From Paenibacillus albus (GTDB taxonomy: Bacteria; Bacillota; Bacilli; Paenibacillales; Paenibacillaceae), in NCBI RefSeq assembly GCF_003952225.1, contig NZ_CP034437.1, positions 3,470,001 through 3,534,000 of the forward strand: DNA of 64,000 bases. Reading direction: 5' to 3'. A model generated the notes under the pieces. The model did no database searches and was not told the origin of the DNA. It saw nothing but the letters and a program-made list of their open reading frames with translations. Below are positions 44,793-53,981 of this stretch, one piece after another. The translations under genes and the position numbers were made by a program. The stretch's first letter is position 1; every line of letters starts with the position of its first letter.

Positions 44793-44829
44793 CAAGAACT
44801 ACAAGGCTGCGGCTTTGTAGTTCTTTTTA
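44793..44829 (+). terminator. Rho-independent terminator after the dioxygenase gene
   Basis: AAGAACTACAA and TTGTAGTTCTT form a perfect 11-pair stem, loop GGCTGCGGC, followed by TTTATTTT. Confidence 0.9.
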
Positions 44830-44887
44830 TTTTCCAATTCTAGGACTATAATGGGAGACATCTAACGGCTAATTGGAGGTGGGCAGC

Positions 44888-45451
44888 ATGAAGGATCGTA
44901 TGCCGCGACAGCTGTCGCGACGAGCTTTTCTAGGGACAACCGGCAAAATCGCTTTAGGTGTTACAGCTGCCTTGACGGGTACAACAGGACTATTCTATTA
45001 CGGCGCAAAGACGCATAAGAGCAATGCGGAATCGGAAGCGAAAGTCGAGCAGCGGCCGGGAAACATTGCAGATTTAGGCAGCCATGAAGAGTTGGCGGCG
45101 CTAACTGAGATGACAAAAATCCATTATGAAGCCGAATATGTGGATGCTTGGTATACGAAGCCGCTTAGGGGATTCGTATATGTGACAAAGGATGAGAACG
45201 GACAGCTTCTTATTTTGTCGCCTGCTTGCACGCATCTGGGCTGCTCGGTTGAGCCTGCTACAACGGGACAGCGCGCGAAGACGAAGGGTTTGGTGCTTTT
45301 CTGCCCATGCCACGGCGCAGAGTTTGGCAAGTTTGGGGAAACGGTCAGCACCGTCGTGCCGCGAGGACTTGATACATTCGAGCCAATTATTGCCGGCGGT
45401 CGCGTATATTTTGATGCCATGCAGCCGATTCAGAGAAGCGAATCTACATAA
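44888..45451 (+). CDS. Rieske [2Fe-2S] protein with a Tat-like signal
   Basis: A 187-residue protein. The N-terminus, LSRRAFLGTTGK, followed by a hydrophobic stretch, is a twin-arginine signal or anchor, as in QcrA. The cluster motifs are CTHLGC and CPCHGAEF, complete with two Cys and two His. It is a membrane-attached electron carrier facing outwards. No cytochrome b or c gene is adjacent, so it is not part of a full bc complex here. ATG 44888 has GGAGGTG 6 bases upstream. Confidence 0.88.
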   Translation: MKDRMPRQLSRRAFLGTTGKIALGVTAALTGTTGLFYYGAKTHKSNAESEAKVEQRPGNIADLGSHEELAALTEMTKIHYEAEYVDAWYTKPLRGFVYVTKDENGQLLILSPACTHLGCSVEPATTGQRAKTKGLVLFCPCHGAEFGKFGETVSTVVPRGLDTFEPIIAGGRVYFDAMQPIQRSEST

Positions 45452-45455
45452 ATAA

Positions 45456-45494
45456 TTGAGAAGCGCCGGATAAATTGCCGGTGCTTCTTCTATG
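45456..45494 (+). terminator. Rho-independent terminator after the Rieske gene
   Basis: GAAGCGCCGG and CCGGTGCTTC pair with one G-U, loop ATAAATTG, followed by a short T-rich stretch. Confidence 0.7.
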
Positions 45495-45570
45495 AAACCG
45501 ATAACATTGCTTCTCCAATCCGTATGGAGTACGATTTATATATTGTCAAAGAGAGGAATGATTGTGAGCG

Positions 45571-46623
45571 ATGGCGGATTCCATTCAAGATATTAAATTA
45601 ACTTCTTATTCGAGCAAAGGCGGCTGCGGCTGCAAAATCGGCCCTGCTGATCTAGCGGCGGTACTCCGCAATCTGCCTGCTGCGAAACCGGACCCAAACC
45701 TGCTTGTCGGTCTCGACACGAGCGATGATGCAGGCGTTTATAAGCTAACAGACGAGCTCGCACTTGTGCAGACGCTCGACTTCTTCACGCCGATTGTCGA
45801 TAATCCGTACGACTTCGGCCAAATCGCGGCAGCTAACGCGATTAGCGATATTTATGCGATGGGCGGCAAGCCGCTGACGGTCCTAAATATCGTCGCGTTC
45901 CCAATCTCGACGCTTGATAAACGCGTACTTAGCGAGATTCTGCGCGGTGCGGCAGATAAGGTGGAGGAAGCCGGGGCTACGCTTGTAGGCGGCCATTCGA
46001 TAGATGATAAAGAACCGAAGTTCGGTCTTGCCGTGACCGGACTTGTCCATCCTAATAAAGTGCGCGCGAATGCAGGCGCGAAGCCTGGCGACCGGTTGAT
46101 TCTGACGAAGCCGATCGGAGTTGGCATTCTGACGACCTCGATCAAGAAAGACCAGCTCACGCCGGATGAGACGGAGCGGCTAACGAAGGTAATGGCGACG
46201 CTCAACAAGACAGCAGCTGAGACGATGGAGCCGTTCGATGTGCATGGCTGTACGGATGTGACGGGCTTTGGTTTAGTCGGCCACGCGCTGGAGATGGCAA
46301 AGGGCAGCAAGGTAAGCGTGCATATTCAGAAGCAGAGCGTGCCGCTGCTGCCGAGAGTTCGTGAGCTGGCGGAGCAAGGTTTCGTGCCGGGCGGAACGAA
46401 AAATAACTTCGCGCATGTCCAAGATGACGTAACTTTTGCGGATGAAATCGATCAGATCGACCGTTATATTTTGTGTGACGCCGTAACTTCAGGCGGGCTG
46501 CTCATTGCAATTGCAGGCGAGCAAGCGGAGGCACTGCTAGATGCGCTGAAGGAGAAGGGCGTCGAAGCAAGCTTAATCGGCGAAGTGACCGACGAGCGTC
46601 CTGGACATATTTTCGTACAATAA
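45571..46623 (+). CDS. selD: Selenide, water dikinase
   Basis: A 350-residue enzyme that makes selenophosphate from selenide and ATP. The active-site loop is KGGCGCKIGP, where the catalytic position is Cys rather than selenocysteine, and the Lys after it is conserved. LVGLDTSDDAGVY, AANAISDIYAMGGKP and HGCTDVTGFGL are further SelD blocks. The next gene is mnmH, so selenophosphate is used at least for tRNA selenouridine. No selA, selB or selC is in the window. Confidence 0.95.
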   Translation: MADSIQDIKLTSYSSKGGCGCKIGPADLAAVLRNLPAAKPDPNLLVGLDTSDDAGVYKLTDELALVQTLDFFTPIVDNPYDFGQIAAANAISDIYAMGGKPLTVLNIVAFPISTLDKRVLSEILRGAADKVEEAGATLVGGHSIDDKEPKFGLAVTGLVHPNKVRANAGAKPGDRLILTKPIGVGILTTSIKKDQLTPDETERLTKVMATLNKTAAETMEPFDVHGCTDVTGFGLVGHALEMAKGSKVSVHIQKQSVPLLPRVRELAEQGFVPGGTKNNFAHVQDDVTFADEIDQIDRYILCDAVTSGGLLIAIAGEQAEALLDALKEKGVEASLIGEVTDERPGHIFVQ

Positions 46624-46643
46624 TTATTCGAGGGGTAACGGCG

Positions 46644-47684
46644 ATGTTTCAAGATATTGCAATTGAAGATTTATCGGCACTACGACAAGCTGGAAGCCTC
46701 GTTACGATAGACGTAAGGTCGCCATCCGAATATGCGGACGCTACGATTCCCGGGAGCTTGAACATCCCGCTGTTTAATGATGAAGAACGCGCCGAGATTG
46801 GTACGATCTATAAGCAGGTGAGCGTGCAGGCTGCGAAAGAACGCGGTCTGGAGATTGCATCGGCGAAGCTGCCAGCATTCATTAAGGAGTTCTCGCAAAT
46901 CCCAGGCAAGAAAGCGGTGTTCTGCTGGCGCGGGGGGATGCGGAGCAAGACGAGCGCAACCGTGCTCGATCTAATGGGGATACGCACGTACCGAATTGAA
47001 GGCGGTTATCGAGCTTATCGCCAGTGGGTTGTTAGTCGCTTAGAGGAGCTAGAGCTTACGGCACCCGCCTATGTGCTGCATGGCAACACAGGAACGGGGA
47101 AGACGGCTATACTGCGCAAGCTGCAGGAGCAGTCCTATCCGGTGCTGGATATTGAACATTTGGCTGGCCATCGCGGCTCGATCTTCGGCAACATTGGAAT
47201 GAAATCTCACAATCAGAAGACATTCGACGCGCTGTTCTCTGATGAACTGATTCGGCTTGAATCCGCACCGTATTTTCTAATGGAAGCAGAGAGCAAGAGA
47301 GTCGGCAAGGTTGTATTGCCAGAGAAGCTTGTGGCGAAGAAAGAAGCGGGCAAGCATATTTGGCTGGAGCTTCCGCTTGAAGCGCGTGTGTCGAATTTGA
47401 TAAATGACTATAAGCCGTGGGAGCATCAAGAAGCTTGCCTGCAATCGTTCCGGTTAATCAAATCGCGCATTCATACCCCGATTGCCGCTGAAATCGAGTG
47501 GGCGCTGAAGCATGAAGAGTACCGCATGGCGATTGAGCTGCTGCTAATTCACTATTATGATCAGCGCTACTCGCATTCGAATACAAGCTATGATCTGGAG
47601 AATCGTTCCGTCATTAAGGCAAGCTCGGTGGATGAAGCTGTGCTTGCGATTCGTGAGCTTTTGGAAGGAGAGTCCAAGAAATGA
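46644..47684 (+). CDS. mnmH: tRNA 2-selenouridine synthase
   Basis: A 346-residue protein (also called SelU/YbbB) that turns 2-thiouridine at the wobble base of Lys, Glu and Gln tRNAs into 2-selenouridine using selenophosphate. The rhodanese domain has [18 protein letters not shown] and the catalytic Cys in [13 protein letters not shown]. The P-loop is HGNTGTGKT. Both domains look complete. It lies 20 bases after selD and overlaps the next start (ATGA). Confidence 0.95.
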   Translation: MFQDIAIEDLSALRQAGSLVTIDVRSPSEYADATIPGSLNIPLFNDEERAEIGTIYKQVSVQAAKERGLEIASAKLPAFIKEFSQIPGKKAVFCWRGGMRSKTSATVLDLMGIRTYRIEGGYRAYRQWVVSRLEELELTAPAYVLHGNTGTGKTAILRKLQEQSYPVLDIEHLAGHRGSIFGNIGMKSHNQKTFDALFSDELIRLESAPYFLMEAESKRVGKVVLPEKLVAKKEAGKHIWLELPLEARVSNLINDYKPWEHQEACLQSFRLIKSRIHTPIAAEIEWALKHEEYRMAIELLLIHYYDQRYSHSNTSYDLENRSVIKASSVDEAVLAIRELLEGESKK

Positions 47685-48571
47685 ATAATAGGAAGAGCGA
47701 AGAAGGATTCGTAGACGTTCCCGGCGGAAAAGTGTGGTATACGCGGCTTACCGAAGACGGGGGCAATGGAACTCCACTTGTGGTGCTTCATGGTGGTCCC
47801 GGCAATACGCACTTTGCACTGAAGCATGCGCTTGGCGCGCTCGCGAATGAGCGGCCGGTCATCTTCTACGATCAGCTTGGATCAGGAAATTCCGAGCGGC
47901 CCACGGATGTATCGCTCTGGCAAACAGAACGTTTCATAGATGAATTGGCATGTATTCGCGAGGCTCTTGGGATTGCAGAGCTGCATCTGCTCGGACATTC
48001 CTGGGGCACGATGCTTGCGGCTTCGTACTTAATCGAACGCAAGCCGGAGGGCGTTCGCAGCGTTATTTTCTCCAGTCCATGCCTGAGCAGTGAGCTCTGG
48101 AAGAAGGATGCAGACAGACTCATCACACAGCTGCCTGTTGAAGTGCAGCAGACGATCACTCTTCATGAGGAACAAGGCACGACGGATTCCGAGGAATATC
48201 AAGCGGCGATGAAGGTGTATTATGATCGGCATGTGCTAAGGCTTGATCCGGTTCCGGAAATCGTTAAGCTCAGCAGGCCAAAAGGGAATAAAGAGGTTTA
48301 CATGACGATGTGGGGACCTTCTGAATTTTGCCCAACTGGTAATTTGAAGACGTATGATGTGACACCGCAGCTTCATGAGATCACGGCTCCATCACTATTC
48401 TTATGTGGTCGTTACGATGAGGCAACTCCAGAGGCGACGGAGCACTACCAATCGCTTGTTCCAGAAGCAGAGCTTCACGTGTTCGAGGAAAGCTCGCATA
48501 TGAGCTACATGGAAGAGACGGATGCTTATTTGATGACAGTAAGGAAGTTTCTTCATCAGGTGGAGGGGTAA
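47681..48571 (+). CDS. Alpha/beta hydrolase, proline iminopeptidase-like
   Basis: A 296-residue hydrolase. The nucleophile elbow is GHSWGTM with the Ser, and the oxyanion loop is [10 protein letters not shown], typical of proline iminopeptidase and tricorn-factor types. RYDEATPE carries the acid and SSHMSYME the His. It likely cleaves N-terminal Pro from peptides. It overlaps the mnmH stop by four bases but is not known as a selenium gene. Confidence 0.85.
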   Translation: MNNRKSEEGFVDVPGGKVWYTRLTEDGGNGTPLVVLHGGPGNTHFALKHALGALANERPVIFYDQLGSGNSERPTDVSLWQTERFIDELACIREALGIAELHLLGHSWGTMLAASYLIERKPEGVRSVIFSSPCLSSELWKKDADRLITQLPVEVQQTITLHEEQGTTDSEEYQAAMKVYYDRHVLRLDPVPEIVKLSRPKGNKEVYMTMWGPSEFCPTGNLKTYDVTPQLHEITAPSLFLCGRYDEATPEATEHYQSLVPEAELHVFEESSHMSYMEETDAYLMTVRKFLHQVEG

Positions 48572-48572
48572 C

Positions 48573-49382
48573 GTGGAACGAGTGAATGAGTCAGCATGGC
48601 CGGTGACACGGAATTCGCTCGCAGATGATCTGACAGCGCTCGGCGTCACTAAAGGGATGACGATCATCGTGCATTCCTCGCTGAAATCCATGAACCGCTG
48701 GATTGTTGGCGGTGCAAGCGCGGTCGTAATGGCGCTCGAGGATGCCATTGGCGAAGCAGGAACGCTTGTCATGCCGACTCATAGCGGCGACTTGTCCGAT
48801 CCTGCACCGTGGCAATACCCGCCTGTGCCGGAAGCGTGGTGGCCGCTGATTCGCGAGGAGATGCCTGCGTTTCAGCCGGATCTGACTCCTACGCGCGGAA
48901 TGGGCGCAGTTGTGGAATGCTTCCGTAAGCAGGAAGGGACGATGCGGAGCTATCATCCGCAGGTGTCTTTTGCAGCGAGAGGTCCTCAGGCGGCTTACCT
49001 TACGGCGGGACATTCACTTGCGTTTGGGCTTGGCGAACAGTCGCCGCTTGCAAAGCTGTATGAAAGAGGGGCCTCGGTGCTCCTCTTCGGCGTTGATCAT
49101 AGCAATAATACATCCCTTCATCTCGCCGAATACCGCGCAAGCTATGCGAGCAAGCAGCAGGTGACCAATTATTCGCCTATTCTGGTTAATGGCAGACGAG
49201 AGTGGACGGCGTACGAGGATGTTAATGTGAACTCGGATGACTTTGATGTACTCGGGCTGGCATTCGAAGAAGAGACAGGCTGTGTGAAGCTTGGACAAAT
49301 TGGCGATGCGGTGATCCGCTTAGTACCGGTTCGTGAGCTGGTTGATTATGGTGTGAAATGGCTGGAAGCGAATCGGAAGTAA
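48573..49382 (+). CDS. AAC(3)-type aminoglycoside N-acetyltransferase family protein
   Basis: A 269-residue member of the Antibiotic_NAT family. VHSSLKSMNRWIVGGASAVV, TLVMPTHSGDLSDP, TPTRGMGAVVECFRK and LLFGVDHSNNTSLHLAEYRA cover the family's conserved sites. Related proteins acetylate the 3-amino group of aminoglycosides, but many chromosomal copies (YokD-like) act on other amines. Start is GTG 48573 with AGGTGGAGGGG upstream, overlapping the hydrolase end. Confidence 0.88.
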   Translation: MERVNESAWPVTRNSLADDLTALGVTKGMTIIVHSSLKSMNRWIVGGASAVVMALEDAIGEAGTLVMPTHSGDLSDPAPWQYPPVPEAWWPLIREEMPAFQPDLTPTRGMGAVVECFRKQEGTMRSYHPQVSFAARGPQAAYLTAGHSLAFGLGEQSPLAKLYERGASVLLFGVDHSNNTSLHLAEYRASYASKQQVTNYSPILVNGRREWTAYEDVNVNSDDFDVLGLAFEEETGCVKLGQIGDAVIRLVPVRELVDYGVKWLEANRK

Positions 49383-49421
49383 AAAAGGAAGCATTGAGGC
49401 ATTGAGGCAGGTTGGCAAGTA

Positions 49422-49607
49422 GGGCTAACGAATCGTATAGCGCTTATTTAGCCTATTTCGGCTGAGGTAATCGGGTAACGAACTGAGGGTGCGCTATTGC
49501 CTCGATTTTGCCGCCCAAAAGGCTCAAATGCAAGGAATAACGTTGCCTGAGTTCGTTAGCGTTTTAAACTTGCGTTATTTGCTCAAATAACGTCACCTGA
49601 GTTCGTA
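49422..49607. repeat. Inverted and direct intergenic repeats
   Basis: Four related blocks with a shared TAACGAACTGAGG-type core: about 49423-49450, 49474-49505, and in reverse orientation 49536-49559 and 49586-49607. Each carries CGTTATT or a variant. They fill most of the gap between the AAC(3)-type gene and the convergent YcaQ-like gene (49383-49673). No coding potential. Confidence 0.65.
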
Positions 49608-49635
49608 AAAGGGGATTTCGAGAAGTGCTTATACC

Positions 49636-49660
49636 AAGCCGCTCCATTAGGGGGCGGCTT
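49636..49660. terminator. Possible terminator between convergent genes
   Basis: AAGCCGC and GCGGCTT form a stem with loop around ATTAG. T runs are short on both sides, so it is weak. It lies between two convergent genes. Confidence 0.45.
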
Positions 49661-49673
49661 TAGATTTGTACAT

Positions 49674-50852
49674 TTATGCAAAGCTGGAACGATCAAATGT
49701 CGTTCCAAGATACGCGGCAAACCGCTCCAAGCACTCCACAACGGTGTCGCGCATCGCTGCGTCCACTGTCAAATCGCGTTCCCACCACCAATTGAGTATC
49801 GTAAGCGGTGATTTTTTGCGCTGGTTAGCAAACTCGACCCGTGCGACGAGCTGATCGCCGTATACGACGGGCAGCACGTAGTAGCCGTACTCACGTTCCG
49901 CCGCAGGCTTGTAAACTTCCCACCGATACTCGAAGTCGAACAGTTCCTTAATAAGCGCCCGATCCCACATGAAATTATCAAGTGGAGCTAGCAGGCTCGT
50001 ACGCTTCATACTATCATCGCTTACTTCCATTGATCGCTCAAACAATCCAAGATCGCGAGCACGGATGTAGAGGGGGTATGCAACTCCTTCAACATGTACC
50101 TCGATGAGCTGTCCGCTTGCGAGCAGCTGCTTGAATGCGTCGTTACGATTGCGGCTCTTCATCCCCCGAATGCCGATCCAAGCGTCGCTTGGCCGGTTCC
50201 ATAGGAGGCCAATACTGCCAACCCGCCGAAGTACATTCCATGCAAAATACTGCTCGTCCGCTTCGATCGGATCGGACTCAGCATAGAGCGTCTCAGGAAT
50301 ACATCGCTTCGCAAGATCGTAGAATCTGCGCGTGCCGACTTTATGGTGAACGACAAGTGAGCCAGCATAATACATCCCTTCCAGCGCTGCGCGTGACAGC
50401 CTCGTCGGACCCCAGCCCCAATCGACCTTCTCCGCATAGTCCAGATCGCTCGAGCAGAGAGGGCCGCGAGTCTCAATCTCCGAATAAACCTGATTCACGG
50501 TGTCTTGATTGGAGCTGCACCATGCTTCGTGCTGCCTGCGGAAGCGTGCAAAATACGGCCAATCCGTAACCGGAACTATCGACATACACTTATCCCACTG
50601 ATCAAACAGCAGTCGATCTTCATAGAGCAGCTGCCTGAGCATTGCTCGGTCAAATTGCGGAATGCGCGCTTGGAGGACAAGCTCATGGTTCATTCCTACC
50701 ACATTGAGCGGATCAAACTGAATGCTGCCGACACGTTCAATGAAAGCCATAATGCCTGCTTTGCCTTCCAAGTCGGAATTTTTCTCGCTAAGCCCATGAT
50801 AATATGTCAGGAATCGTCTTGCCTGCTGCTTCGTAATCGTTAGGTTCGCCAT
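49674..50852 (-). CDS. YcaQ/AlkX-like winged-helix DNA glycosylase family protein
   Basis: A 392-residue protein of the HTH_42 (PF06224) family. SIQFDPLNVVGMNHELVLQAR contains the Q-Phe-Asp signature that matches the QxD motif of the AlkX/YcaQ branch (AlkZ has QxQ). Those enzymes remove alkylated bases and open interstrand crosslinks. Further blocks are WDKCMSIVPV, AALEGMYYAGSLVVHHKVGTRRFY and the C-terminal FEYRWEVYKPAAEREYGYYVLPVVYGDQLVAR. ATG 50852 has AGGTGA upstream on the minus strand; the longer open frame is not supported. Confidence 0.85.
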   Translation of the reverse strand: MANLTITKQQARRFLTYYHGLSEKNSDLEGKAGIMAFIERVGSIQFDPLNVVGMNHELVLQARIPQFDRAMLRQLLYEDRLLFDQWDKCMSIVPVTDWPYFARFRRQHEAWCSSNQDTVNQVYSEIETRGPLCSSDLDYAEKVDWGWGPTRLSRAALEGMYYAGSLVVHHKVGTRRFYDLAKRCIPETLYAESDPIEADEQYFAWNVLRRVGSIGLLWNRPSDAWIGIRGMKSRNRNDAFKQLLASGQLIEVHVEGVAYPLYIRARDLGLFERSMEVSDDSMKRTSLLAPLDNFMWDRALIKELFDFEYRWEVYKPAAEREYGYYVLPVVYGDQLVARVEFANQRKKSPLTILNWWWERDLTVDAAMRDTVVECLERFAAYLGTTFDRSSFA

Positions 50853-51192
50853 CTGTTCACCTGCCTGAATATTAGATGTAGTCTCTTTATTAAAGAGGAT
50901 AACGCTGTAAAAGTCCATGCCGTGTGTGAAGGAAATTGAATTTCGACTAAAGGCGCTCTAGATGGAGCGTCTTTTTTAGCTGCCTCTCGTTCAGTGAAAG
51001 CGCTCGTACAAAAAAGTTTGCCGTCGTCTGATATAAACGAATGATCGGCTCATAGAAATAAGTATGAAGCTGTCTTACGTAGGAGTGGGAGCGGATGGAG
51101 AAAAGCATATTTTGCAGGAGCACTAATAAAATGTTAGTACCGCATTTTTTCATCACTGCTGCCAATTCATGTGTGGAAAAGGAAGTGTGGCC
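50853..51192. other. Divergent intergenic region with orphan hairpin
   Basis: About 340 bases between the YcaQ-like gene and the FtsH-like gene. A plus-strand terminator-like hairpin at 50951-50978 (GGCGCTC and GGAGCGTC with TTTTTT) has no gene upstream on that strand. The rest shows no coding signal on either strand. Confidence 0.5.
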
Positions 51193-52992
51193 ATGAGGAG
51201 TTATCAATGGATAAGGTGGCGTAAATTTCTCCTCTGGCTGATTGCCCTCGTCATCTTGGTTGTTTATCTGTGGAATGGAGGGCCAAAGGTCCAGAACGTT
51301 GCGCTTACGATTCTCAGTCTGATGTTTCAGCTTTTGTTTGCCGTGTTGTTCATCATTATTCAATTCGTGGCTCTGTTCTGGTTTCTGGCTCGAGGGCGAA
51401 CGTATTGGATATTGCCAGGTGAAACCGGGGCAACCTGGGACGACTATCGAGGAAATCCGGAGATTGTCGAGAACGCGAAGCGTATCGTTCTCCTGCTTAG
51501 AGGCGTACAGGAGTTCAAGCAAATGGGAGGCGAGGTCATCCGAGGCTTCCTGCTGTGCGGACCGCCGGGCACCGGTAAATCCTATCTCGCGCAGGTCATC
51601 GCGAATGAAGCGAAGGTCCCTTTCGCTTATGCATCAGCCCCAAGCTTTCAGAACATGTTCTTTGGGGTTGGGAACCTTAAAGTCATGGGCATCTATAAGA
51701 AGGCGAGAAAGCTCGCACGAATGTATGGCGCCTGCATCATCTTTATTGATGAGATCGATGCGATCGGAATGAAGCGTCAAGGTGGCGGCGGCATGGCGCT
51801 TGGCGGCATGATGGGCATGGGAGGCGGTTCAGGGCTCCTGAACGAGCTGCTCCTGCAGATGGATCCGCCAAACTTGGATAATTCAAAGTTCAAGAAGCTG
51901 TTAAGGCAGCTTGGCCTGCGTCGCAAGAGAGCGGAACGTGAAGCGGTGCTTACGATCGCGGCAACGAACTTGCCGGATGTCCTTGATCCGGCGCTGCTGC
52001 GTCCAGGCCGGTTCGACCGTCAGCTGTGGGTCGATACACCGGATTATGACGGCCGCGTCGACGTCTTCCAATATTATCTCAAAAAAGTAAAGCGAGGCGA
52101 GTCTCTCACCCCAGAGAAAGCAGCGCTTGATACAATCGGCTACAGCCCTGCGCAGATTAAGCATATCGTCAACGAGGCGGTTGTCATTGCGCACCAGCGC
52201 GGCGCGCTTGAAGCCGAATACCAGGATTTCCGCATGGCGATGGAAACTTACGAGTGGGGGCTGAAGCAGCCGCTCCGTTCGATGCGAGACGATGAGAAAC
52301 GGAACGTGGCGTATCATGAAGCAGGCCACGCCGTTGCCCAATATTTGCTGAAGCCGCATGATCGTGTCTGGAAAGTAACGATCATACGCCGCGGCAATGC
52401 GCTCGGGCTAGCTGCGACGAAGCCGACGCACGAGCGATATAACCGAAGCGATAGCGAAATACTCGCTAGCATTCAAGTATGCCTCGCAGCAAGGGCGGTC
52501 GAGGAAGAGTTCCTCGGCAAGAAGTTGAACGGGGTTACCTCCGACCTGCAGCAGGCGACCAACATGGCAGGCGCATTCCTCGGCGCAGTCGGGATGGGCG
52601 ACGAGTTGTTCAGCTGGCTCACGCTCGGGTCAATGGGCGAGGCGCTGCGCTCCTTGCGGCCGAAGATCAATGCGCTGCTCAAAGAGCAAATGGAGATGGT
52701 GAAGAAGCTTATTCTTGCTCATTCTGAATTCGTGCATGCGATTGCGGAGGAGCTGCTAGAGAAGGGCGATCTAACCGGTGAGGAAATCGAACAAATCTAT
52801 ATCCGTCTCTATGGACAGATTCGACCGGAGCCTCCTGTGGTGAAGACAATGATTTTCCTGGAGGAGAACAAGAAAGCTCAGCAGGATGAACAACCGGAGG
52901 AAAAGTCGGATGAACCGTCTGAGGAAGAGCCGCCAATTAAAGAGACAGATGACGAAGAGCTGGGCGGGGAAGAGAAGAAGGAAGACGAGTAG
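51193..52992 (+). CDS. FtsH-like AAA metalloprotease paralogue
   Basis: A 599-residue membrane protein. Two helices lie at about residues 10-30 and 38-66. The AAA domain has Walker A GPPGTGKS at 123-130, Walker B IIFIDEID and PGRFDRQLWVDTPD. The zinc site HEAGH starts at His375, and an Asp in TSDLQQAT is the likely third ligand. Unlike normal FtsH it has a Gly/Met-rich insert (GGGGMALGGMMGMGGGSG) after Walker B and a charged acidic tail of about 50 residues rich in Glu. It is probably not the main FtsH. ATG 51193 has AAGGAAG upstream. Confidence 0.88.
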   Translation: MRSYQWIRWRKFLLWLIALVILVVYLWNGGPKVQNVALTILSLMFQLLFAVLFIIIQFVALFWFLARGRTYWILPGETGATWDDYRGNPEIVENAKRIVLLLRGVQEFKQMGGEVIRGFLLCGPPGTGKSYLAQVIANEAKVPFAYASAPSFQNMFFGVGNLKVMGIYKKARKLARMYGACIIFIDEIDAIGMKRQGGGGMALGGMMGMGGGSGLLNELLLQMDPPNLDNSKFKKLLRQLGLRRKRAEREAVLTIAATNLPDVLDPALLRPGRFDRQLWVDTPDYDGRVDVFQYYLKKVKRGESLTPEKAALDTIGYSPAQIKHIVNEAVVIAHQRGALEAEYQDFRMAMETYEWGLKQPLRSMRDDEKRNVAYHEAGHAVAQYLLKPHDRVWKVTIIRRGNALGLAATKPTHERYNRSDSEILASIQVCLAARAVEEEFLGKKLNGVTSDLQQATNMAGAFLGAVGMGDELFSWLTLGSMGEALRSLRPKINALLKEQMEMVKKLILAHSEFVHAIAEELLEKGDLTGEEIEQIYIRLYGQIRPEPPVVKTMIFLEENKKAQQDEQPEEKSDEPSEEEPPIKETDDEELGGEEKKEDE

Positions 52993-53142
52993 GTAGATGA
53001 GTAAGTAGATGAGTAAGTAGGCTTAAAGGAAGGTGAATTGGAAGATGAGTAGGAAAACGAGTAGAAGGGCTGTTAGGTGGAGATTTTGGTGCGGCAACTT
53101 GAGGTTGCCGTAGGATAGGCCGCCTGATAGCAACTTTGAGCA

Positions 53143-53175
53143 GGGAAGTCGCGCAAGCGACTTCTCTGTTTTTTA
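53143..53175 (+). terminator. Rho-independent terminator downstream of the FtsH-like gene
   Basis: GAAGTCGC and GCGACTTC pair around GCAA, followed by TCTGTTTTTT. It lies 150 bases after the stop codon. Confidence 0.8.
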
Positions 53176-53219
53176 GGTTTGTTGGGGGAAGGAAGGTGCT
53201 TGCCTCGAAGCGCTGAGTT

Positions 53220-53535
53220 GAGTGTCGAGAGAGGGAAAAGCCTCTCTCCACGCACGAAATCAGGCGAATTGTGCTCCGAGAGAGGGAAATGCCTCTCTCG
53301 GAGCAGATATTCGAAGAAAATAGAATAATCATGGGAACGAGAGAGGGAAAAGCCTCTCTTGGCGCACGAAATCAGGCGAATTGTGCTCCGAGAGAGGGAA
53401 ATGCCTCTCTCGGAGCAGATATTCGAAGAAAATAGAATAATCGTGGAACCAAGAGAGGGAAAAGCCTCTCACAGCGCACGAAATCAGGCGAATTGTTACC
53501 CGAGAGAGGAAAAAGCCTCTATTGGCGAGGAGCAA
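53220..53535. repeat. 112-base tandem repeat made of hairpins
   Basis: A unit of 112 bases starts at 53227, 53339 and 53451 (the last copy incomplete). Each unit holds two hairpins: GAGAGAGG-loop-CCTCTCTC, and a longer one GCTCCGAGAGAGG with its complement CCTCTCTCGGAGC (13 pairs, perfect at 53273-53304). Between hairpins the sequence GCACGAAATCAGGCGAATTG is kept. There are about six stem-loops in all. The neighbouring gap 52993-53220 also holds a short direct repeat, GTAGATGAGTAA, near 53000. No gene here; open frames in it are caused by the repeat. Confidence 0.85.
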
Positions 53536-53580
53536 GAGTAAAATCAAAAGGCTGCCCAGCGGCAGCCACTCTGATGTCTT

Positions 53581-53874
53581 TCAGTGCTTATCGTTCGTAC
53601 TGTTCTGGACAATTTTACGTAAATGAATGAGCTCTTCCCTCACCGACAACGCTTGTTCCTCAATCTCGCTGATAAGCTTCAGCAGCGTATATCCAATGAA
53701 TGAGATAATGATTCCGAGCACTGGAAGTACGAATCGTTTCATTCTAAATAGAAGGATGGAATCATCGGATGAGAAATCATGAGAGATTACGTATTGCAGC
53801 AGCCCGTAGATGATTAATAGGACTCCTGCGGTAATCATGCCGTACACAAGCTTCCTTGTTGTGTTGTAATACAT
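53581..53874 (-). CDS. Two-helix membrane protein with C-terminal coiled coil
   Basis: A 97-residue protein. Helices at about residues 8-27 and 46-65 lead to a charged C-terminal helix (ISEIEEQALSVREELIHLRKIV) that looks like a short coiled coil. No family recognised. AGGAGG lies 9 bases before ATG 53874 on the minus strand; a TTG at 53880 is too close to that site. Confidence 0.7.
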   Translation of the reverse strand: MYYNTTRKLVYGMITAGVLLIIYGLLQYVISHDFSSDDSILLFRMKRFVLPVLGIIISFIGYTLLKLISEIEEQALSVREELIHLRKIVQNSTNDKH

Positions 53875-53981
53875 ATGCAATATCCTCCTATGCCACTAGG
53901 TATTTCCATTTATGTGTATACTTCGATGAGCATAAGAAGTTGCGTTATACATACGGCTGCGGAGCAGCTCGCTATTCTCGC

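Noticed and set aside
50947-51522. 191-codon minus-strand frame before the FtsH-like gene
   Set aside because: It runs over the N-terminus of the FtsH-like gene, has no ribosome site and no recognisable motif.
53220-53535. Regular repeats considered as a CRISPR array
   Set aside because: Period is 112 bases, the parts between hairpins are conserved rather than unique, and no cas genes are near.
53329-53547. Open frames of 60-130 codons on both strands in the repeat array
   Set aside because: Their proteins are only the translated repeat; no ribosome site and no non-repeat coding signal.
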